A stretch of DNA of 64,000 bases from Hyparrhenia diplandra (lineage: Eukaryota > Streptophyta > Magnoliopsida > Poales > Poaceae), in assembly GCA_015847255.1 (NCBI GenBank), contig JADLZK010000403.1:248001-312000 (forward strand). The letters are read 5' to 3'. The translations under genes and the position numbers were made by a program. Positions 46,428-58,958 of this stretch are shown piece after piece (position 1 is the stretch's first letter; each line of letters starts with the position of its first letter). The notes below the pieces were generated by a model. It did not search any database and was not told the origin of the DNA. It saw only the letters and a program-made list of their open reading frames with translations.

Positions 46428-46435
46428 TATAAATA
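46428..46435 (+). promoter_or_regulatory. TATA box in the Tekay-like solo LTR
   Basis: TATAAATA in GC-rich surroundings, followed about 200 bp later by a donor-like GGGTCGG|GTAAGT. Plausible U3 promoter of the plus-oriented LTR. Confidence 0.45.
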
Positions 46436-49104
46436 GCCCGCCCGATGCTCGTCCCGGCCCGCCGAGCATCGAGGAGTTCGAGGAGGGGCGAACACGTCGT
46501 GCTCGCGCGGTTCTCTTCCTCCCCCTCCCTCTTTGCTCGACGGATTTCCCCAAATTGGAGTTCCGCCGCCGCCGGCGCGGATACTCGTCGTCGTCGCACA
46601 CTGCTGTTGCCGTGCCCATCAAATTGGTGGGGTCGGGTAAGTCTATCTAAACCCTCCTCTCTCGATTGCGCTCACCCGTTTTCCTCTATTTGTTGTGCAA
46701 CACTATCGCCGACCACCGCCGCCGCCGAGGCCCGCCCCCCACGCCCGCCGCCCTGGTACGAGCCCAGACCCGCCCGCTCCGGTAACTATCGGCAGAACCA
46801 GAGTGGTGTAGAGCGAAGCGAGGGGCCCTCTGGCGAGCATCGGGTTAGGTTTGGCGGATCCCGGCGAACTTCCGGTGGGACACCGCCGTCTCGAGTGCGA
46901 GACGGGGACCCGACCGGCGAAGCCGTCACTTTCGGCGCAACGGGCGTCACGGGGGAACCCGATCCACGCATCGACGGTGGCGGCGTCAGACTACCGCCCC
47001 CCACTCCGTTATGTGCCACGTGATAGGTTCCCATGGCCCTTTGCCGGGTCACGTGGGGTGATGCGCTTGATCTTTGCACAAAGACAAAAGAAAATACTAT
47101 GTACACCCTAGTTATGTACACGAGGATGTTATAAGTGCATTTTCCTGTGTCGAGAAAAATTCCCGGGGAAAAAATTTGTAAATTCATTATTTGAATTATA
47201 GAATTTTATCATGTAATTATTCCCAATTTTGTTACATGATAAAATTATATTATAATATTACCCTAAGGGTTTAATTAGGGATTAATATTATAAAATTCAT
47301 ATCTCATGCATATTAACCCCGTTTCGCGTGAAACGACTTCCATAATTCATCTAAAATCTAGCTCTATGCATCTAACCCATTACCACCATAATGTTCCATG
47401 CTTGTTTGGTTGCTCTAGTTCAAACTAGGTTATCGACGACGCGCAGTAGTTCTACATCGACCGATTAGGAGCTTTTGCCCGAGGAAAGCTATAGGCGTTC
47501 GACGCCGTGCCGATTCGTAAGAACCTCCCGGGCAAGTCCTTACCCCCTAATCCTAACCTTTAATTAAGTAATAATGATAATGTTGTTAAATAAGGAACAA
47601 GAGATCATGGGCTATTATCGTATGCGATTATGAGATGATGATGAGCTAAGTGCTCGAGGTGATTTGAGGAGCCGAGTGCTCGATATTAGTAAGGGGCTAA
47701 GTGCCCGGTTAATGATGAGATGTTATGGACATATGATAATAGCCATGATGTTAATTAATATGGTTTAATGTTAAGATAAATTTAAACAACAAAAGAGGTG
47801 AGTGGTGGTAGTCTTAGAGCCTAAATACCACATCGGGAATCACCGTGAGGGGTTCCTCAAGGAGAGATACTTCGCCTCCCTAAGGACCGGTTCATAGACC
47901 GTCTACCTAGTGAGATATTTCATGCGACCACACGTCGGTATGGGGACGGCTTGATTCCACACCCCGCTAGATTAAAGTATAATCTCCAACCTAGGAGGCC
48001 GGGTAGGCAAGCGGTCTATCGAGAGTCGACACGAGAGGAACGGCTCGTGGTTTGGTTGGCGTGGTTGCTATGTGATCCTCCACGAAAGTTTAGGGGTTAT
48101 GGTATTGGCCATATTGTGCACGGATTATATATGTTGAGATGTTGACTACGCATAGGACGCATCCTCCGTAGCACCGTTCGCCGCGCGTGCATGGGGATGG
48201 TGGCCTCCGTAGTTGGTTTTCCTCTCAAGGCATGGGGGCGACATCCTCCGTGGTGTGGATGGTGGGTGCTCCGCAGGCGGATACAAACAGGGATGGCCTC
48301 CGCAGAGAGGGCTACATACGGGCGCATCCTCCATAGTACCAACCCCCGAAGCCGTGGTAGAGATTATATGGACATCTAGGGTGACGGCTCAAGCGGTACG
48401 AATCTCGTTAGGCGACTAAGCCAAGTCGCGATGGTGAGGACCGATTGCCTTTCGTGGTGGGGAAAGTGTACAACCTCTGCAGAGTGTATTAAATCTATTC
48501 GAATAGCCACGCCCTTGGAATGGGCGGATGCTAGGACAGATCATCTATGATTAGATTCACACTATATGACTAACCTTTGTTGTGACCATGATGAAGATGA
48601 TGATATAATATAAATCGGGAACTAGCGAGACGAAGTTTTAGAGACTCGCTAGGGCCCAAACCCTTAATAAATACATCCACCCCGGTTGGGACTTGCCGAA
48701 ATACGTTTGTACTCACCCCTCCTCTGTTTTTTATAGACATCGGCACATCAGGAGGTAAGTTCGCCGTTAAGGAGAGATCCGGCGTTTTCGTAGGAGTTCG
48801 CAAGGCGTTCGTTAGGAGAAGGACGTTGAAGCCCCGAGTTCATCCAAGCTCAAGTTTGCCACGTGGAGTGCGGGCGGTGTCATAGTTAATCCACCGCTTC
48901 TCGGTTCGCCAACTCTCGATATTGTAACCCGGCTTGGTGACCCTTCGTCGCCCTTTGTAAGCCCCTTTCTATCCTATATTTATTAAGCTCGGATTATTAG
49001 CATTCCCGTATACCATTATCCGTGACTAACGGACATGTTTGTGGCGTGATCCCCGCGCAAACACTTGTGATTAACAACCCATTAAAAGTGGGCGTGACGG
49101 CTAT

Positions 49105-49966
49105 CCGCCGGTATGGCGGTAGCGTCAACAGCGGCAGCGTAGCGGTGGTCGGTCCGCACGATCTCTTCCGTCGCCCCATAGCATCATCGTCTACCGATCT
49201 TGATGACCACGCGCTCGGCGACGACCTCCTCGGGCTCGCGACAAGCGCAGCCTCGGGACGTCGTCCCCGAGCTCCCACCTCGGCGTTCGGCGCCGGGACC
49301 TCCGTCTCCATCTCCACCGCCATCGCCGAGCTCTCCGTAGCCTGGACTTCGGGGTGCCGTTCCCCCAACGCCGCCGTGGTCCGAGCTCGGCGATCAAGCT
49401 CAGCATCGCAGCCGCTTGGCCCACGGGACGGTCGGCGACGGCGGCAACTCCGGGTGGGAGAGGTCCTTCGCTTCCCCTGCCGATGCGAAACCGAGGAGGT
49501 GCGGTAGAAGCAGCCCCTTGAAGGGGAGGAGCGTCGTCGTCATCGCGCCGCCATCGTTCCCGAAGCTGCGCCGTCGCCCGCCGGCTTCGAGCTCACGTTC
49601 GTCGAACTCGCCCGGTGTCGGCATTGTCAAGCTCACCATCGCCGCTTTTCGAGCCCACCATCACTGAGCTCATCGCGTCGGTCCTCGGGCGTTTCTCCGG
49701 ATAAGGTCGCGCCAACCTGCGCAAGAACCGAAGTGAGCTCATGCTCCCAAAGCTAGAGCACAAAAACAACGTAAGAACTAAAACTTACTCCTTGGCCATC
49801 TTCTTCCTTTTCTTCGACTCGGCCGCCTTGGTCTCGGCCCCTTCTCACCCCGGAGAGCACGCAGAACGCGAATCCGGTCGGGAGTGTGGGCTAGGCACGA
49901 GGATGGGGGCTGCCGCACCGAGGGCCCGCCAAGATAGACGGCCCCCACGCCCGCCGAGGTGCCCCC
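49105..49966 (-). pseudogene. Antisense ORF of the Gypsy element, central linker part
   Basis: The stretch lies between the two solo LTRs and bridges the N- and C-terminal pieces of the antisense ORF. The minus strand reads MVSLTMPTPGEFDERELEAG and, after shifts, EVQATESSAMAVEMETEVP. It is low-complexity, Ala/Glu/Pro-rich and likely disordered. Supported mainly by position and the matching target duplications on either side. Confidence 0.45.
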
Positions 49967-52900
49967 TGCGAGAGAGCGACCAATTTATAAGAAATCAAGT
50001 ATAATTCGCAATTATTGAAGCAATCGCGATCTACACTTGAGTCCATATAAACCCGGTGATACGGAAATCTCAGTGATTTCAAACTCATCAACAATACAAA
50101 TGGATCGTTGAGCTGATAGTTAAAAACCGCAGGTATCTTAAACCAATTTCAATATATATTAATCGAGTGCGATGTACACAATTATTTCAAAATAATTCAG
50201 AGTGTGGAAGCAATAGCTTTCGAAAGTAAAATAGTTGTACAAAGCGGAAATAAAATAAAATAGTGCCAACATAGTGTCACCCCCGTAATAGCACGAGGAG
50301 GGGAAATATGGAGACCGCCATGCCCTAGGCATTATTCTTCAACCACAAAGACAAAGCACATCTGGATCAACTCATGCTAGACGGATCACCGCAACATCGG
50401 GAATTAACCCGTGAGTACTCAATTGTACTCCGCAAGACTTACCCGTCTAAAACCGAAAATAAGGGAAAGACTCCAAGGAGTATGCTTATTTTTATCCGAG
50501 TCGGGTGACTCACATTTATTTTCAGAAATAAAGTTGATTAATGCGCCTACACATACTACTCAAGGTTCTTCCAAGTTAAAAGATTGTTATTATTTACATA
50601 AACCATAAGTCCTGTATAGTCAAGATTAAAACATATGCTCGTGATATATAAATAACAAAAAGATAAGTAACTTGATCAACATTTTAACATCGCTGGCCTG
50701 AATAAGAATAACCATTATTGTGATAGTAAGACTACAAAGTGGCGTGGAGACAGACGGGTTCTCACCGCCCGGAGAGATGGCGATTCGAATCGATTGCAAA
50801 CCAGCGGGCGAATACCCCCGTCATAAACTAGGCCTACGTGCTACGGCCGGACCTAATCACTCCCAAGACGTTAGGGGACGTAAAGTCTTGGACCTGTCAA
50901 CAACCCCCTCCTCTCGAGCCACCAAGTGAGCAGGCAACGAGGACGACCCCTCGCGGCCTCTTCTTCTTCCCGATCCAACCCAACCGATGAAGATCTCTAG
51001 TTTGGTTTTGGCTAATTAGTGACACCTAAGGACTAATCTCTCGAAGCTAAGTGTTTGATTAGATTGGAGATTGGTCGTGCCGGAGTTGGTGCATGGTGAT
51101 CATGGAGGATGGATCGAGGTGATCCAAAAGATGATCGAGCATGCAACTCGGTGGAGTTTCGGAGATCAATTGTCCCCAAGACAAAGGTATAACCATAGGG
51201 CTTTTGATTTTACACTCAAGACACCATAGAGGGTGTGAGTGATTATAGGATCGATAAGCCGTACTATAAAGAGGGGAAAACTATCGTACATGTCGATCCT
51301 CACGTGCCTTTAGGTTCAAGTCTCATATGCATGCATTCTAACCTAAAGAGCTGACCTAACCTTCGAAATGAATTGTGAAAATGCTAACACACAAGCACAT
51401 GGTGATGTACACATGGTGGTGTTGGCACATTTGCGAAGGCGGTGATGGTTGCAGGGTTGAGTTGGGTTTGGGAACCGCTCATCCTCCCGCCGAGCTTGCG
51501 AGGCGGGATTCGGCATTTGAGAAAATGAAATGTCTATTTTCTATTGCGCTGTGGGGATGCATCGTGGAGATGAGAACATGCTAGTCCTCGTGCACAAATT
51601 GGTATATTTGTTGGACAGCATGTCGGAGAAAAGACGGCGAAGGAACGGCGACGAAACGATGACTTTTCGCCGCTCGGGCGTGGCCGGACGACCCGAAGTC
51701 GGGTCAAATGTGACCGGGCCGCTCCGGTCGGTCGCCCGCAGAGCTCGTCAATCGGGGTTCGGCCTCGGGCCGCCGGACGCTGATGACGGATGCTTCGGTC
51801 TTGGCCGAAGCACCGACCGACGCGGCGACCGGACCGGTTGAGAGAGGGGCAAAACCCGCTCGGGGTTGTCGGTTGTGACCGGACCCACCGACCGGACTCA
51901 CTGGTGAGTCCGGTCGATCCGTCCGGTCGGGCGTAAAACCGTGGGTTTCCTCCCAACGGCCACATTTCGTGGTGTGAGGTATTTATACCCCCTTGGCTGC
52001 CTCTTGCTCTCTCTCTTGGTCATTTGAATCACTCCTAACACCTTTGAGCAAGCAAGCAAGCCTCCCTCCTCTCTCATTCTTGATTTGAGCTTCATTCTTG
52101 AGAGAAGAGTGATCCAAGTGCATTGCATCGAGCTCTTGCATCTAGAGGCACTTGGGGATCGTGTTGTGACGGTGGATTTCCCGTTACTCTTGGAGGCACC
52201 GCTCCTAGCCGGCTTGGTGAAGTGGTGGAGGCGTTGGCAAGAAGAGGTGATTGTTTCTTGGCCACCTCCGGTTGGTTTGTGAGAGGATTACGCACTCCTC
52301 GTCGGGAAGACAAAGTGCAAGGAATACATTGCTCGTGCTTTGGGTACCACACTTGTTGAGTGGTGTGTTGAGGCTAGCAAGGGCACCGCCTAGCTCAAAC
52401 ACCATCCTTGTGTTGGTCGGCACAACCGGAGAGTAGTTGTCGGTGTACAACGAACTCCGGGTGAACAAATCGACTTGTTCATTGTCTCATTGTGTGGATC
52501 ATCACCTTCGAGTGATTGATTGGTTTTCTTCCTCCCGGTGATTGGTTGACGTCCTCTACAAGGCGGTATAACAAGCTTCTCACTCTTGCATTACTTTCCT
52601 AGTTTACCTTGAGTAGAGAGCTAGTTTTGCCTTGTGTAGTTGTTCTTGCTAGCATAAGGATCATATTAGGATTGTTCATTAGCTAGAGTAGTGACATAGA
52701 CTTTGTGTGGACTAGAGATCATAGAAATACTTAGTCTTGTCACTAGAAGGCTTGCTTGACTATTAGAGCTAGTGCAAACCGCTTTACGCCGTGTTTTATA
52801 CTAATTGGTTTGTTTAGTTGAGCTTGTAGAAAATTTTTATAGGCTATTCACCCCCCTCTAGCCATCTAGGACCTTACAACCGACCACGCCAAGGACGGAC

Positions 52901-55815
52901 GTTAAGTTTACAAGTACCGGCCCCTAGCATTCTCACGAGCCGTGGCTCACGACCCGTGAGCCTACTATATGAACAGTACGTTCAACTTCCCGATCAAGCT
53001 TCCAACAAAGAGATTAGTCCTTAATCGATCGATGGAAGACCACAATATTCATCCAATCTAAACATGTTTTATTAACCAGTTCTCAAGAAGCAGCCTTGTT
53101 AACCACCAACGTGATTAACTCAACAATAATCCTCACCGGTGGACAGGAAATCGCATCTTCACCGCAATCATGATAAGCGAGCATTTATTTAACCTAGACT
53201 CCTAAATAGGATAGGTAACAACTTCAGCAAGGATATCTCGTGCATCAACGGTTTCAACCACTTCCTATACTTAATGCAAAGCATTCATAAAAGGACTCAA
53301 CAAGTTGATTCGAGAAAGCATAGGTAAGTTCAAAGATGCAAGGGGCTTGCCTTGAGAAAAAGTAGCGGGGAAGAAGTTAGAGTCTTTTGGAAGCTGGAGT
53401 CACGGTCCTCCTTCTCCTGTGGGGGTCTTTTGGCTGCACTCTGGGACGATGAAGGTTGACCTCCCTGCTCCTTGATCTCCTCCCGAACTAACTCCTCCGA
53501 TCCTGAGATGATGCATGCACATGCGCGAGTGAATAATACTGAATGCACAAGGATAAACTTGCATATAAATGAGATAGAATGATGGGTGAATGCATTATGA
53601 TGTATGATACTAATAAGTGCATATCTCTTCTGCAAACACATAATTTTAACTACACAAGAAACCCTAGTAACCTACATCAAGCAAACACCCTATTTCACTA
53701 TATGCTGAAAATGGCAGCTAGACATGCTATTACTAAAACACTCACACAGGGGAGTTCTATAACTCCAAATGCAGCAAACGAATACTCATTGGAAAGCTAA
53801 CAAAATTATCTACAAAACATTCCATATCACCCTGACCTAATTCTGACATCTAAAGCCTCGAAAACAGCAAAAACAGAGGCTCTGTTTTCACCTAACAAGC
53901 AACATGCAACACCTATAACTTGCAAACTAAACATGCAACTCTTCTCAAATTTGAACAGCAAGTAAATAAGACCATAAAGCATCAAAATAACCTACTGAGC
54001 ACGAAAGATAAACTAAAGTACATGAAATGACATTCCCTATCAAACACTACACATGCACACTATAAAATGCAAAGCTAGAATTATAGTAGTTTAATAAAAA
54101 CATGTAACCAGTAAACTAACCACACTAACAGGTCCTTATTATCATAAGAACAAACAATAAAATTATCAGCTCACAATACTCCTCTATTAACATGTGTTTC
54201 TAGGGCATTTTCTATGCAACATTAATATGATAAATACATAAACATCTTAGAAAAATCTACAAAAATTACAGGAGCATTCTACTGGCCTAACATGCCTACC
54301 ATAAAATTTCATAGCAAGAACATGCATATACTTGTCCTACACAAAAATGAAAGCAATAAATGGCAAATAAAGCAATAAATCTAAATAAATATAAAAACTA
54401 CCAGAAAATGCCAACTCATATTTTTCTACTGTATATCTATTCACAAAGATCACAACAAAATTTGTCTCACTCAAATCCGAGCTAAAATGAGCATTCTACG
54501 AATTTTCTAAGACATGCATTGAAATCGAAATCATAAAACGAAAAATAAAAAGGTCTGCTGAAGGTGGGACCCGCGTGTCATAGACACAGGCGGGGCGGGC
54601 GCGCGCTTCTCTCGGTGGATCTCGCCGGCGGCAGGCGGTTTTCCGGCCAACCAAGTACATCAATCGAACCTACTCGGACGAGATCTACGAGATGGTGGGC
54701 TTGGTTCGAGCTAAAACGGGCCCTAGCATGGCCGGGAGGCGAGCGGCGGCGGCGGTCGTCGGCGGCTCGGCGATTCCGGCGATGGCTGGCTAAGGCGAGG
54801 CGAGCACGAGGTGTGCGACTCCAAGGCAACCCTAAAAACCTAGCTACCGAAGAAAAAGACGATTGGGGCGTGCTAGCGATTTGGACGGCAAGGACGCAGA
54901 TGTCGGCGAGGGGCGCGGCCGCAGACGCCGGTGATGGCGACGGCGGCGCTCTCGCGGCCGCTTCCGCTGCATCCGCGCGTGGCGTGTGAGGCAAGGGAGA
55001 GGGAGGGGAGTGCGGTGGGAGGCACGGCGACGCGCCGTGCCCCCCTCCTTCAAGGGCGGCTGACGAGGGTGCAGAGATCGATCGACACGTCGCGTCGTCG
55101 GGTCGGCACGTCGTGCCAACGGTGGCCGGCCAAGCTTCCTCTTTTTTTGAAAAGAAACTCCTAATTCGAACTGTTTTGCTCTCCACCTCGAGATACGAGG
55201 CGAATCAGCGAAAACTCCAATTGAACGAAATGTTCCTCTTGAAATTTCGAGCAAAACACCTATACAAAGTTTTGTCTAGTTTGGCTCAGATTTGAAACTA
55301 CGATTGATCGAAGCAAAACTACTCCGGCGGTCAAACAAACCCTAATTCAAACAAACTTCGAATTTTCGAACATGATCCACTCAAAATCACGCAACCGGCC
55401 TATAGAATCTTTTTGTTCTACACGAAATTAGCTACACAAGTCACGAAGGGTGCACACACATGCAAAGCTTCTAGCTATGACTTTTGAACAAAATAAGATA
55501 AATTGCTTTCAAAGTCAAACAAGGTCAAACCAATTCAAACTATCATTATAAAATCTAATTAATGAACATGACCAACATCGACCCCCGCTCTAAAACATCC
55601 TATAAACATTTCTAAGACTAAATAAATATTAAACAACTAATTATGCAAACATTTCATACATGAAATGACGAGGCGAAGCATGAACAAGCAAATTGAATGC
55701 ATTTAAACATACAAATGACATCTATCATTTCATGTGCATGAATGCATGTAACTAAATGATGATTATGCTCATGAAATGAAGATGCTAATGACATGCTTAA
55801 AACTAGGGTGTTACA
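49967..55815 (-). mobile_element. Long Tekay-like Gypsy solo LTR, minus orientation
   Basis: Minus-strand start TGTAACACCCTAG (55,815) and end CTCTCTCGCA (49,967), with flanks CCCCC on the left and CGCCC on the right, a near-match target duplication in a C run. Without the 1.9-kb SIRE LTR inserted at 50,988 it is about 3.95 kb, close to the plus-oriented solo LTR next door. Frames inside (for example 54,578-55,186) are GC-rich LTR sequence, not genes. The same antisense ORF continues on both sides. Confidence 0.6.
50988..52878 (+). mobile_element. SIRE-type Copia solo LTR (TSD ACCGA)
   Basis: A complete 1891-bp LTR, TGAAGATCTCTAGTTTGG...GGACCTTACA, flanked by ACCGA (50,983-50,987 and 52,879-52,883). 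It is related to the LTRs at 11-28 kb but inverted relative to them (AGGCTATTCACCCCCCTCTA near its end). TATTTATA at 51,980-51,987 is a candidate promoter. A CCGGTC-rich block lies at 51,640-51,930. Confidence 0.85.
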
Positions 55816-57065
55816 CGCCCTCTTCGATTCTTGGCTGCGTGGGCGGCGGGAGCACCTCGTTCGGCGCAAACCGCGGACTCCGCCCGGTCGACGGCATGCT
55901 CCTCGTCGCCACCGGTGGAGCCTACTCCCTCGCTCGCGGCGGGGGCTTGCGGAGCGTTGCTGCCCAGCGCCATTGCTTCGGGAAGCGATGGACGAGACGG
56001 TGCGAGGTCCACCACCGCAACCCGTGAAGCCGTGGTTTAGAACGAGCTCGAGCTCTAACACCATGATGAACGAAAAAGACGGGCGAGGATCACTTTACGA
56101 GCTCTTCGGTCTCCTGGTTGGGGCGAGCCAAGGGCGCTCCGGCTGGCCTGTCCGGGGTCTTCATCACATGCCTCACCCACCAATCCACCTGGTGGATGTT
56201 GAGCGCGGGAGCCATCGCGTTCCCCTCGAACGGGGCGAGCCTCTCCTCCATCTCCCACAAACGGAGGGTGCGGCGTCGCAACGGCACCACCGCGCGGGCA
56301 AGCCAAGTCTCGATGATGTGGGCAATCCTTAGCCCGGCGTCGCTGAGTGCCCTCACCTTCTCCACCGCTCGCGCCACGCGCTCCGACACGTGCGCGTGCG
56401 GCTCCTCGCGCCACACCGAGTTCGCGTCGGAGAAGGTTCGGCCGGTGTACCGGGGCAGCGGATGAAGTGGATCGTTCTTAAGATAGAACCACTCCCTCCG
56501 CCGACCCGGGGTTGGCCGTGGGGAAGTCGCCCTTGGGGAACGAGTCCCGGATCCGCCCGCCCCTCAGCTGAATCGCCACGGAGGCAATCGGCGCAGGCGT
56601 CCCCTGACTGTTGGGCAGGTAATGGATTTTCGCGTAGATGAACTGGCGGAAGAGCTCCCAGTTCGGTGGGATGCCGAGCCAGCCCGCGCCGCGGCGTTGA
56701 AGACGGAGAAGAGGAGGACTCCGCTCGGGGTGAGGTGCTTTGCGGCTCGACGCCCCAATACGGCAAAGAACCCACGGAAGAAGTCGCCGGCGGGAACCCC
56801 GAGCCCGCGCTCGTGGGAACGCTATGAACGATACCACGTGCCCTCTCCGCGGCTCGGGGATCTCGTGCTGGCGGCGGGATCCTCCACTCCTCTTGATCCG
56901 TCAGATCAGGGAGCCCGCCGGTGAGGCGACACCTCTCCATCAGCGCCGGGGACGCCGTCGACGGCAACCACGAACCCATCTAGCGGTTCCCGAGCGGTTT
57001 GGCGACGACGGCGAGAGAGCATGGGAGATGGGAGATTGGATCTATGGCGAGGCGGCGGAGGGCTG
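55816..57065 (-). pseudogene. Antisense ORF of the Gypsy element, N-terminal PF04195-like domain
   Basis: The likely start is MGSWLPSTASPALMERC (56,979), with upstream leader to about 57,065. Blocks in order are LTGGLPDLTDQEEWRIP, GIPPNWELFRQFIYAKIHYL, SVAIQLRGGRIRDSFPKG, then DANSVWREEPHAHVSERVAR and DWWVRHVMKTPD. This order resembles the grass gypsy-type transposon domain PF04195. It is divided among frames by small indels and cut at 55,815 by the solo LTR. Confidence 0.6.
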
Positions 57066-57125
57066 ATCTCTCTCCGCGGAAGAAGGTAGGGAACGGGAAG
57101 GTGAGTCCGCTCTCCCATCCCTCCC

Positions 57126-57133
57126 TATTTATA
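57126..57133 (-). promoter_or_regulatory. TATA box of the antisense ORF
   Basis: Minus-strand TATAAATA in CCTATAAATAGGGAGGG, about 60 bp upstream of the ORF leader and about 150 bp from its start codon. It gives the antisense gene its own promoter, independent of the plus-strand LTR. Confidence 0.5.
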
Positions 57134-58013
57134 GGAAACGTGGCGCGACGAGGCGCCGAGGAGAAACCGGGGAGGGCCCACCGCGTCATATTCGCCCGCG
57201 ACCCGATCATCAGAAACCGACGCGGCGTTCGACTTTGGCGGAAGACGAATGGCAGCGGTAATGATGGGATAACTGTTCACCAACGGTAAAATATCCAACG
57301 GAAATATCCTAACGGCTATTTTACCACGAGGTAAAAATCCCGAGAGCTCGCCCCAACGGTCCGATTTCCGAGCTCCGAAGGCGCAGCTCGGAGCACGAGT
57401 CCCCCCGCCCTCGGGGTTCGAAGGCCGGCTCAACTCGGCGGCCGGGGGCCGCCCGGAGGCATCACGAGCGAGGGCGCCTAGAAAGCGGCACCGACGGCCC
57501 ACGCCCGGGTTCGCGAAAGAGCTCGGGGGGCTTTCACTGGCGTCGGGTTGCCGAGGGGGTGACGATCGACTTCAGGTCTTCTCGCCGATGATGAAGCATC
57601 TCGCTCTCGAGCCTCGCACGGGGGCTCGAGGACCACGTAAGTCGAGCCCTTGAAATTTGGGGTCGGTCCGCCCGAGGCGAACGAACGAGCTCGAGCTCGG
57701 ACCCCACCTAGACTACCCGTTAGCGGCTCACCGGGCACTCGGTCTCGGCCCGGCGAGGCAAGATCGAGCTCGAGCTCACCCTCCTCCAAGGGCGACCTAG
57801 GAAGGAGCGAAAACAACGAAACTCGAAAGACTTCTAAGCCTCCGCAAGAACCTCCTGTTCTCGCGGAGCCTCGAAGTTACCTCGCGGGTGCGCTCACGCG
57901 CACCCACGCACACAAAATCAAGTTCTAAAAGAGTCACTCCCCGCGCACCGATCACGGGATCAACGCGCAAAACATCCGGAGGAGAATTCCCCTCCCCGAT
58001 TGCTCGGGGCTCT
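57134..58013. other. Gypsy interior between the antisense ORF and the 3' LTR
   Basis: GC-rich with short AT-rich islands (57,250-57,340) carrying AACGG(T/A)AA and TATTTTACC motifs. No coding frame is supported on either strand. It likely holds upstream regulatory DNA of the antisense ORF and the polypurine tract of the element. Confidence 0.4.
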
Positions 58014-58189
58014 TGTGGGGATCGATATTTAGGACACCCCTAAAGAACGACCTGATTCGAAAACAAGAAGTCCAGAATCACCCTACACGCAGCACAACTC
58101 GGGCCACCTCATCATGGCGTGCCCAGGCATCCTCGCGAATGAGCTCTCCGACCCCGGGCCGAAGCAAGAACGGGCAAGGGCTCCCCCTT

Positions 58190-58440
58190 CCGACTTGCTC
58201 GAACTCTCCAAGGTACATGGTCCCGCGTCGAGAGCGGGTTCCGCCTTGTTCGAGCTCTCAAGACGAAGAGCTCTTTCCGCCTCGCTCGAGCTCCCTCTGG
58301 CACGAGCTCTCAAGACGGGGATGACCCCCCACCCGTTCGAGCTCTCAAGACAAAGAGCTCTTTCCGCCTCGCTCGAGCTCCCTCGAGGCACGAGCTCTCA
58401 AGACAGGACGACTTTCCGCCTCGCTCGAGCTCTCCCACCA
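58190..58440. repeat. Imperfect tandem repeat rich in GAGCTC
   Basis: Two to three units built from CGAGCTCTCAAGAC(G/A)AAGAG, CTCTTTCCGCCTCGCTCGAG and CTCCCTC. The first unit starts near 58,250 and the second near 58,335. A partial one starts near 58,393. Confidence 0.6.
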
Positions 58441-58951
58441 CGAGCTGCTGCGGTCTCCACGGCGGGCCGAAGGGGACGAGCTAGAGCTCATCTGAGCGCC
58501 TTCCAAGGGAAGTCAGCGGGTACGAAGTTGGCCAACCACTCCCTGACAAGCTCAACAACTCTCGACGGACCGCGTAGCCATGGCGGCGGAAAGCGGTCAT
58601 AGGTTCATCTCACCATGCCCCGTCGCCTCCAACCACTCCGCTCTGAGTGCCATTCGGGTACGTTCGGCGTGCGTTCGTCCGTTCGCGGTATGGCCACGCC
58701 CATACCGAGGGATGTGTTCCAACTACGATTGAAGACAGGCAGCGGCCGGCCACCGTCCAACCCGTGAATTCCGTGGCGACGACGGCGACCAATTTCAACG
58801 CCAAAAGCTCCGCCGAGCTCGAGCGAGCTCTCTCCCGAACGACGAGCTCATCATTCGGCTTCTTTTGCACCATCACCCGGAAATTGTGCTCTCCTCTCCC
58901 TCTTAGTCCTCAACCCCCGGTGGAGCTCATGTATTCCCCCCCCCTTGCGAC

Positions 58952-58958
58952 TATAAAA
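58952..58958 (+). promoter_or_regulatory. TATA box of the Gypsy 3' LTR
   Basis: TATAAAA within CGACTATAAAAGGGGGAC, in the second half of the LTR. A standard U3 promoter position. Confidence 0.55.

Larger units (their letters stand above)
43398..49099 (+). mobile_element. Long Tekay-like Gypsy solo LTR (TSD GCTAT)
   Basis: Starts TGTAACACCCG and ends GGGCGTGACG (expected ACA), flanked by GCTAT at 43,393-43,397 and 49,100-49,104. It is about 5.7 kb, of which 1.66 kb is a second inserted LTR (44,291-45,955), leaving roughly 4.0 kb, in the range for Tekay-type LTRs. A TATA box TATAAATA lies at 46,428-46,435. No internal region remains, so it is a product of LTR-LTR recombination. It interrupts the antisense ORF of the older Gypsy element. 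Confidence 0.7.

Noticed and set aside
46445..47023. A 192-codon plus-strand frame after a TATA box
   Set aside because: It is within the LTR leader region downstream of its promoter. Low-complexity Pro/Arg/Ser composition and no homology recognised.
54564..55254. GC-rich open frames of 130-200 codons
   Set aside because: They lie inside the minus-oriented Tekay-like LTR, overlap on both strands and resemble no protein.
43398..55815. A single 12.4-kb element bounded by TGTAACACCC and GGGTGTTACA
   Set aside because: The outer flanks (GCTAT and CGCCC) do not match, while GCTAT recurs at 49,100 and a near-match flank lies at 49,962. The two ends belong to two oppositely oriented solo LTRs.
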